DNA of 64,000 nucleotides from Salticus scenicus (lineage: Eukaryota > Arthropoda > Arachnida > Araneae > Salticidae): NCBI GenBank assembly GCA_963930645.1, contig OZ005648.1:154304035-154368034 (forward strand), read 5' to 3'. The position numbers were made by a program, and so were the translations under genes. The notes under the pieces were generated by a model. It saw nothing but the letters and a program-made list of their open reading frames with translations, was not told where the DNA came from and did not search any database. This document shows positions 56,563-64,000 of this stretch, piece after piece (the stretch's first letter is position 1; each line of letters opens with the position of its first letter).

Positions 56563-59500
56563 TTAAATAACTCAAAACAATTTATATTTTACCATGTTTC
56601 TATTAACTTCGATTCTTATTTGTTTGTTTGTTTGTTTATTTGTCCGGTACAAATCTTGCAATCGATTTTTAACTAACTTCCCTACTAGCTAGACATTTGA
56701 AACTTTCACAATAACTCAGAACCCGATGACAACAGAATACTTCGAAGCCCGATTCTCGAATTTTTGATCAGTTTTCTTTTAATTAATTAAAATATGAAAA
56801 TAATAACCTCCTAATAGCTTTAAAAATAGCCATTAAAATATTAGCTATAATTTAATTGCTGCCAAAAAATGTTTACGATTTCATTTTCTTTCGACATAAA
56901 AATAAATACATTTAATTAAACGTGAACGTTAAAAAATTGTAAAAAGTTGAATTATGCATCTCTCAAAAATTGACGTCATTATCACTTTAAAAATTTTATA
57001 CGCATTGATAAAGTGCTAATGTAGTTCTATAGCTATGATTCAACAGAAATTTTAAAATCATGGTATATAAAAAGTTTTTGTCTTATAATTATTAAAAATA
57101 TATTTTATTCGTTGATATGTGGAATTTTAATAAATTAGAGGAAAATAATATTGATAAATTAAATATGTTAAAACCAACTACATCACGAAAATTTAATAAT
57201 ATAAATAAATAAATAGACACGTGGTTATAAAATTTGAAGTAAAAGATTGCGATATCATTTTTATTTTCTTGGAGACATTTAAATATCATGATGTAAAAGA
57301 TGAAGCCATTTGTTTTAAATTTCATATGTAAAGAAATATTTAGTAATTTGAACTGACAGGTAGAAATACATTTGGAAATACAAGTGTAAAAATCGAGTGC
57401 TAGGGAAGGGGTGGGCAGACCGACTAGAATAGTAAGGAAAAACTTGTACTTAAGTTCATTTCTAGTATAAAAAATATTATAAAATTACTAAACTAAATCC
57501 GTAGAATTAATTGAAAGACAATTACAATTATATACCATAATAAATTTCTTGAATCCATATATAAAACAATATGCAATAAAGGTACAACTGTTCTATATAT
57601 CAAATCGTCAGTAGGATGATTTTATTATTATTATTATTATTATTTATATTTTATTATTTTTATTATTACTGTATTTGTGTTTTAGTTGCTCTTTTGCAAA
57701 AAGAAAAAAAAAATTATAATAAAAGTTTAGACTGCATTATATTTCTTTAATATGATATGAATGAGGGATGAAAGTCTGTCATGCCAGATTTGTCAAACAG
57801 ATAGGGCCAAGTAATGATCTCAAATATTGCGCATGTGCATAATATTTAATATATATAACTCCTTTCTATTGAAAAATGCTTCACTTTTTGTAAATACTAT
57901 GAAAGTAAGAATTAAATTTTAACATATGTAGCTTTCTAGTTTTAATCAATAATGGTAATTTCACTCAAGATAAGACGCAAAATTTATTGATAATAATCAT
58001 CTTATTAATAAAAATATTTCAGGCGTTACAAACATAAAATAATTACTGAATTCAATTATAAATTATATATAAAAGCTTATCTAAATTACCTAAGATAACT
58101 TCCGTGCCCTGCAATGAATCTCATATTTAGAAAAATCTTCGTTTCTCGATACCAGCTTTTAAAATTAATGAGTGCATGTTAAATATTGAAAATTTTAAAG
58201 AAAATAGGATCAAAATTACCTTTTTAAAGCCTCTTAAATTATGCACAACAGGTTATTTTTCAGGTTCGTTAAAATTGAATAATTAGATAGCTTAATAATA
58301 TTTAAATGAGCTCATTAACGTTTGACTAATGATTAATGAAAGCTCGTGAATGAGCTTCCGTTAAAATAATGAAGGAATAATTGAAACACCTTAAAATAAA
58401 TTTAAGACACAGATAGCTAATTTTAAAACGACCAAATAATTAATAAATAGAAATACGGGTATGGGAATTATTAAGCTCTTTTACAGTTAAATTTATGACA
58501 AAAGCAAGATTTACTAGAATACAATACGACAACTTTTCGCTCACATAGATTCTATATGTATCTTCAAATATAGTTTTCAATTTTGAAACTAATCCTATAA
58601 GTCACTGATCAAAGCATCCTTTAATTAACGTTATAATCTTCTCAAAAGATTTAAAATTTTCAAAATACTTCAAAAGAGATAGATATTTATCCAAAAGTTT
58701 GGCAAACTGATTAAAATATGCAAAAATTCTTTGATGCAGAGAAATCTGCGTTGTACGCGAATAATAAAGCAAAATGTACTTTTGATTTGGAGGATTTAGA
58801 AATAAAAGTAGCACACATATAAAAGCAGTGGTTGGAACTAAGATAATACCAGCTTAATTAATATTTTAAAATAATAATAATAATAATAGTAATAAAGATG
58901 GAGAAAACAAAACTGTGCTGCTGGCATTCTCGTGAAAAAGATTACCTCAGTAGTGAATTCACAGAAATATAAAAATTTAAATGGTTTTATTCCTATTTAA
59001 AAGGCTTATATTTTGAAAATTAATTATTTATTTTCTGATCAGATTTTGAAGGTTTTTAAATCGCCATGCTAGTGCATGTGTTCTTCAAATGCTAAAACAG
59101 TAAATGTTTTAAATAAATTACATTTTAATTTTATTTTAAAATTATATTTTTTTGTATTTAACGCTTCATTGGTTTCTACTAAAATCAATCATTTAACTTT
59201 TTTTTTGTTTTCTAATGCAATATTTTGTAAAAAAAAAAAAAAAAAGTAATAAAATCATACTTTCCAGCATATCAAACTATTTAAAATATCTTTATATTCC
59301 AAAATATATTTACATTCAGACGTTTCGGTTAATATTCAATTTTTAACCATCTTCAGGGAAATGATGTACATAAACTATAAACATAAATCAAATTAAGCCA
59401 TTCAAGGATATTACAAACACAATTCATAAAGAAATTAATACGGGATTACATAACTTATATAAAAAAACACTCTATATGCATCTTAAAATGAGTTAAAAAA

Positions 59501-59942
59501 CATCTAAAAAAATCTCAATCATGCACATTACAAGAAAAATAAAGCTCTTTAATAAAACGGAGTTAACAGCATATATATGTGGAATATATTTCTTTATTGA
59601 TAATGCCGATACTGGGTAATTTAAAAATTCCACAAGCTATTATGCATAGATTTAGTCCATTTAATTGACAATGCAACATTTTGCTTTTTTCAATATATAT
59701 ATATAAATCAATTTTTAAACTTTTGTTTCTTCTCTGCGCGTTAGACAGCAACACTACTTGAAACTTTTTTCAGAGGAAGCCATATGCAGAAGTTATTTCA
59801 GATATTTAGTAGATGCAAGTTGACCTTGCTGCTTCAATGATTCTCTCGTTCCTAGTTTTTTCACAAGATAAAGGAATATTCTATTATTTTGACCTGAAAC
59901 AAACGCCGAGGGCCTTTTGATATTTGTAGTGTTTACTTTAAA

Positions 59943-59948
<6 letters not shown>

Positions 59949-59990
<42 letters not shown>
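59949..59990 (+). repeat. (ATT)n microsatellite
   Basis: About 14 uninterrupted ATT triplets. Confidence 0.95.
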
Positions 59991-59991
<1 letters not shown>

Positions 59992-60892
59992 GGAATTAAG
60001 TATTATTTTAATTTAATTAGGTTAAAATATGGATGATTCAAAACAATAAATTGCCGAAAATTAAAAATACCATTTTTTCTTTCTAAATATTATGATTAAC
60101 TGCAATCATTTTAAAATTAATTAAACAATATTCAAAAGGAAATATGTATTAAACATGAAGGGTTGGTAAATTTTATAGAATGGAAAGAAAATATTTAAAG
60201 AAATATCTCTATTGAATATTTGATATGGACTGGCTGGGTAGCAATTCGGTCTATACTTTTAAGGAGAATTATATATATGTGTGTGTGTGCGTGAGTGTAA
60301 ATGTTGTCAGAACATAGTATTAATAAGGAATATGTTATACAATAATAAATGAAATATTTTCACTGTTCGTCAAAATGATAATTAAAGAAATCCTAAATTA
60401 TATTTTTTGGTTAGTTATAGTAAAAGTCGTGAAATTTTTTTAAATGAAAGTTTAAGCTTTCATTTAAAAGTCTTTTCAAATTTACATCAATTTTAAATTG
60501 TTTCGCGACTAGATATAGCTTCTAATTTTACAGATACGAACGACAGAAATTTGAAGCAATAGATGCAAATGTTTTTATTTTATAAATAAATATGCATGCT
60601 TTTTTTGCGAAATGGTGTTACTTTCACTGACAAAAAACATATTTAGTATACAATAAGCCTCTATTAAGGACTCCATTTAAAAAAGGAAAATCCTTTACCT
60701 TACAAAGTTTAATTAGAAATTTATCACTATATATGTAAAAATGTGTATTCTAATTTTCAGTTTTGCCCTTTTTCCTAACAATAGAATAATTCATTTGTCA
60801 TTAGAGAATGATGTCAATAGTTTGAGTGCCCATAAATCTAGTTTGCAACAATAATGAGTTTTAAAACAATAAATACCTGATTTGTTCCTATG

Positions 60893-60898
<6 letters not shown>

Positions 60899-60934
<36 letters not shown>
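60899..60934. repeat. (AT)n microsatellite
   Basis: About 18 AT dinucleotides followed directly by ACAGGGCACAAAG. Confidence 0.95.
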
Positions 60935-60938
<4 letters not shown>

Positions 60939-61397
60939 GGCACAAAGAAAATACTTGGGTGGACTTTATTTATACAAACGTTGGTCGCAGACATATACTT
61001 CTAATTACAAAAATGTTCAAAAAACATCTAAGCATTTTATGTTTCAGCATTTTTTAATTTAAAAATTCAGTTTTGGGAAAATTATAAAAACTAACTTTTT
61101 ATGTAGCATTCTTAGTAAAAGCGGATGCTCATCCTAGTCTTTTTCGCATTTTCTCGGGCTTTATTAAGGATTCTTCAACCAACCTCTTACTATAGCGAAG
61201 ATAGACTAGGGTAAGAGGACACTTTAAAGACATTTTCTGGCTATTTTTTGCGTAATTTTCTAAGTTTTAGAGACTCTAAAAATAATTAACATTTCACGCC
61301 TTTATTAAACCTTTCTTTACATGACTGTATTTATAAAAGTGCTAATTGTAGTATTTACGTGTGTAAAAACACAAAAATCCGGAGAGCTTAAAATAAG

Positions 61398-61455
61398 CCA
61401 GTAGTGGACACACTAAGACCCAGTAGTGAACCCTTTTTTGTTCCAGTAGTGGCTC
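61398..61455. repeat. CCAGTAGTGGAC motif cluster, left
   Basis: Three copies lie at about 61400 (CCAGTAGTGGACAC), 61420 (CCAGTAGTGAAC) and 61444 (CCAGTAGTGGCTC), all in the same orientation. The right-hand cluster is at 63420-63900. Confidence 0.85.
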
Positions 61456-61575
61456 CTTTGGTTTTTTGCTTTAAAATTAAGGTGATCAAACGTCCTCGTT
61501 TCTTGGGGACAGACCCGTTTTATCAGTTTGTCTCCACATACAAGAATCTCCAATGAGGACCATTGAAGTTTAAAT

Positions 61576-61870
61576 GGGTTTTATGTCGCACTAGTGCTAC
61601 ATGGTTAATTGGTGACAGTTCGGGAATCACCAATCAGATTAATCCGAATATATGTCATCATAATTTCCTCCATGCAGGGGATGGCTTCCCTGCTTCGGCG
61701 ACTTCCAGAGGTATAATTTGGGTGAGAATATGAAGGATATTGCGATTACGACGTATTTTACGTCCACCAGCCAGCATTTGTGAACAGGACGGTCTTCGGT
61801 CGGCTCGATCAAGCACTCGCAATTTTCCAATTACAAGCTTGGCGCTCTACCGACCACGTCTAGGCTACCG
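61576..61870 (-). repeat. tRNA-derived SINE, copy 2
   Basis: On the minus strand the head reads CGGTAGCCTAGACGTGGTCG and GGTAGAGCGCCAAGC, with a degraded B box (GCGAGTGCTTGATCG). The body and the far end, GTAGCACTAGTGCGACATAA, match copy 1 at 44093-44385. Two short frames (61639-61830 minus, 61740-61961 plus) are by-products. Confidence 0.8.
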
Positions 61871-62349
61871 CAACTCGGACCACATTCAGATAAATTTATC
61901 CCCAGCTGTTCCCATTTTCTCACACTTCTTTATAACAATAAACTTTAATGACATTTTATAAATTTGTTTAAAATTGTTGACGAAATGTACGTGCTTTTCA
62001 TTTTAAATATCATTCTTTACTCTGAATTATCTAGTTAGTTGTTCTTGTGCAAATTTAATATATTAATCCTGTATCTATGACATATTATTTTTTTACACAT
62101 CTATGTTTTAAATCATTCATAATTTGTGCTATAAAATCTACACATGTATATCATATTCTTTAAATGTACTTGAAACATTTTTATATAAATTATTTTAGTA
62201 TTAATAAAATGAAAGATTTTAAAAACTGTAAAATATTGTTTACTTTTCATGTAACATTTCTTTTATGACAAACTTTTGCCCCACTTTTCTTTCTGAAATT
62301 GACAAGATCACGCAATTTGTCTCCACTTGATTTGTCTCCACAAAATTGA

Positions 62350-62455
62350 GATGACATGTATTCGTACCATCCTTAGGGATGTATCCCAGATCGTCACCAA
62401 TTGCCCATTGCGCAGTAGTAGTGCGACGTTAAACCCAACCAACCAATCAACTTAA
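62350..62455 (+). repeat. SINE 3' tail relic
   Basis: CCCAGATCGTCACCAATTGC, then CCATTGCGCAGTAGTAGTGC, GACGTTAAA and CCAACCAACC. It is the better preserved of the plus-strand tails; compare 1271-1334. Confidence 0.7.
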
Positions 62456-62479
62456 ACCTGTGAAGGTCACCAAATATTT

Positions 62480-62716
62480 CCGGACCATCCTTAGGTGTGA
62501 GTTCCAGATCGTCCCCAATTGCCCATAATCATAGTACAGTCGATAACAAAAGTCTCCGAACACTAGCAAAAATTCCTATGTAAAAAAGTACACTTAATAC
62601 AGTTTTGTTAAATAAATACTTCTCGAATCCTGTTCTTAGTCAGTCTAAAAACAGGATTCGACAAGGATTAATGTTTCCGAGACTTTTGTTACCGACTGTA
62701 TAGCACTAATACAACA
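62480..62716 (+). repeat. SINE 3' tail relic split by a MITE
   Basis: GAGTTCCAGATCGTCCCCAA, then TTGCCCATAATCATAG, is interrupted at 62535 by the element at 62537-62698 and resumes as TAGCACTAATACAAC, where the intact tail has AGTAGTAGTGCGACG. Confidence 0.6.
62537..62698. mobile_element. 162-bp Tc1/mariner-type MITE
   Basis: The ends are CAGTCGATAACAAAAGTCTC and, in reverse complement, CAGTCGGTAACAAAAGTCTC; TA flanks both (62535-62536, 62699-62700). Inside, TCGAATCCTGTT pairs with AACAGGATTCGA. TA duplication and CAGT-type ends suit the Tc1/mariner group. It sits inside a SINE tail. Confidence 0.88.
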
Positions 62717-62852
62717 TAAAATTTACTCATCCTCAACCTCTTAAATTCTGACCGCAGTTGTGCTATTTCAATGTAGTGTTTCAATGAGAACCAAACTTAA
62801 CAACTAGTCCAATATGGAATCCAGAAAACAATTCGCGAATGAAAAAAAGGCC

Positions 62853-63175
62853 TTATTCACCAAACCAGTGTTAATCCATGGTTCACGTAACGCTTGTGTT
62901 AGAGTTAATACTTCCTTAACCCTTAGATAAAAAGTTTTCATTTTCACCAACCGTGGATTAGTTTACCCCATAGATATCTGGAGAAATTTGTAAGAGTCTC
63001 GCTGATCGGTCTATAAAAAAGAAATGCATTAAAAAAGTAAACAAGTGTTTTTTTTGCTCTAACTGTAACATTCTCATGCGTTGATCTGTTACACCAAAGT
63101 TAACCTACCAATTTCGAAAAATTAAAAAAAGAGAGTTAACTCGAGTGTTAAATCGTTGATTTAGCTTGGTGAATA
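62853..63175. mobile_element. Possible MITE with TATTCACCAA ends
   Basis: The left end TTATTCACCAAACCAGTG and the reverse complement of the right end, ATATTCACCAAGCTAAATC, share TATTCACCAA or its near form. Subterminal GTTAA-rich palindromes lie on both sides (CCATGG at 62875; GAGTTAACTCGAGTGTTAA at 63133). Harbinger-type MITEs often look like this, but the duplication is not clear. Confidence 0.5.
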
Positions 63176-63289
63176 TCGATTAAAATGTCTCGAGATTATC
63201 TCATGATTCAAACGAATTCCCATTTTGGGAAAGACACAATTTGGGAAAGAATGGGAGTCATCCTCTCTGCAAAAGGTCAAAAGTGTGAT

Positions 63290-63385
63290 GGCATGTCTCC
63301 TTGTCCTTACCACTCCTAGAAGGGAATCTCAGACCGTCTCCAATTGCTCAATACCTATCTTTAGTGTGACATTTTAAACCCTAAA
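63290..63385 (+). repeat. Worn SINE 3' tail
   Basis: CTCAGACCGTCTCCAATTGC and ATCTTTAGTGTGACATTTTA are a diverged form of the tails at 62350 and 62480. Together they form three tails within 1 kb, all in the plus direction. Confidence 0.5.
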
Positions 63386-63419
63386 CTCAACTCTAAATTT
63401 AGGAGATTACAGAGCTGTG

Positions 63420-63900
63420 TCCACTACTGGATCTGACCTTAAAAATCAAATGAGCCAGTAGTGGATAGGGCTGTCCACTACTGGTCATGATGACATTTTT
63501 TGGTACCAGTAGTGGACAGCCATAAAAATACTATATGTTAATATGATATTTAAAAAACAGATCAATAAATGAATTCTGCATACTTATTTTATTCATATGA
63601 AAGCAAAAGTTAGAAGAAATCAGTTAAAAATAAGCAGGGATAAAGCAAACAAAATTTTATTTCCTTATTCAAAACGATAAGGAAAATGGCAAAATCACAA
63701 AAAGTGCATGTTTTTTTAGTTATATTAACTTTATTTTAAAACTGATAGCTGGAATTATTTGTAGTTTTAGACATTAATAGTAGAAGACTATAACTTCCTT
63801 CCTGAACACTGCTCGAAACTTCAGAGGGATTAGAAAGCTTCTTTTCCGAGTTTAAATTTATAAGTGTCTACTACTGGTACAGGGTCCGCTACTGGTGCTT
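63420..63900. repeat. CCAGTAGTGGAC motif cluster, right
   Basis: Copies lie at about 63421 (GTCCACTACTGGA, inverted), 63454 (CCAGTAGTGGATAG), 63471 (GTCCACTACTGGT, inverted), 63500 (CCAGTAGTGGACAG), 63867 (GTCTACTACTGGT, inverted) and 63887 (GTCCGCTACTGGT, inverted). The cluster runs close to the window end. Confidence 0.85.
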
Positions 63901-64000
63901 TTATCTTAGTCATATAAATAATAATAATGTAATTATTTTAGAAATGGAAAAGAATTGTATTTTTTCTTTATATCGGTTTCAAATGCGAATATACCTTTTT

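Larger units (their letters stand above)
56567..61200. other. AT-rich noncoding DNA with microsatellites
   Basis: Simple repeats include (TTTG)n at about 56619-56640, (TTA)n at 57621-57640, (ATT)n at 59949-59990 and (AT)n at 60899-60934. The string after the last run, ACAGGGCACAAAGAAAATAC, looks like a transposon end but its partner was not found. Frames of 60-77 residues show no family features. Confidence 0.55.

Noticed and set aside
60935..60980. Transposon end ACAGGGCACAAAG
   Set aside because: No inverted partner or target duplication was found in the remaining 3 kb; kept only as a remark.

Overview
The window looks like intergenic DNA from a large, very AT-rich animal genome. An arthropod is most likely, and a chelicerate (spider-like) genome would fit, but this rests on repeat style only. 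I see no intact host protein-coding gene, no rRNA, no functional tRNA gene and no bacterial features. Long poly-A/poly-T runs, (AT)n and (ATT)n microsatellites and dispersed transposon families make up almost all recognisable content. Most open frames are chance frames in AT-rich DNA or lie inside repeats.

Region by region: 1.6-4.3 kb holds a reverse-transcriptase (RT) relic inside a perfect 75-bp inverted repeat, with a possible C-terminal relic downstream. 4.6-5.75 kb has two inverted-repeat elements, one of them TA-flanked with a 46-bp perfect palindrome at its centre. 6.1-7.1 kb and 10.6-12.5 kb hold a tRNA-related repeat, a broken mariner-like transposase and a TTAA-flanked piggyBac-like MITE. 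7.99-9.39 kb is a tandem duplication. 9.95-10.06 kb is a 27-bp minisatellite. 14.4-16.1, 23.9-29.1 and 29.8-30.8 kb carry one dispersed element family with an internal satellite array; the middle copy contains a pogo/Tigger-like transposon whose empty site is preserved at 16 kb. 19.8-21.4 kb is a pseudogene of a protein family common in arthropod genomes (acidic PIN-like motif plus Cys-rich tail). 21.5 kb is a hAT-type MITE with an 8-bp target duplication.

31-40 kb contains related 'ACTAGT head / ACAGAC tail' elements, an 860-bp fold-back element and a 2.9-kb TA-flanked transposon inserted in a 174-bp tandem array. 40.2-42 kb is a decayed LTR-retrotransposon gag/protease relic (minus strand). 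42.2-43.1 kb is a minisatellite abutting a Helitron N-terminal domain fragment. 44.1 and 61.6 kb carry two copies of a tRNA-derived SINE. 47.3-51.5 kb holds another family-3 copy, a tandem array with 'CCGACTTC' units and a nearly perfect 207-bp inverted repeat. 51.9-53.4 kb is a further head/array/tail element. 53.5-61 kb is mostly featureless AT-rich DNA with a second piggyBac-like MITE. 61.2-63.9 kb has SINE tails, two MITEs and a cluster of a CCAGTAGTGGAC motif.

The genes do not work together as a system. What stands out is nesting (transposons inside satellite-bearing elements, with exact target sites readable) and several families of non-autonomous elements that combine a conserved head, an internal tandem array and a conserved tail. 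Family names are from motif recognition only; no database search was possible.
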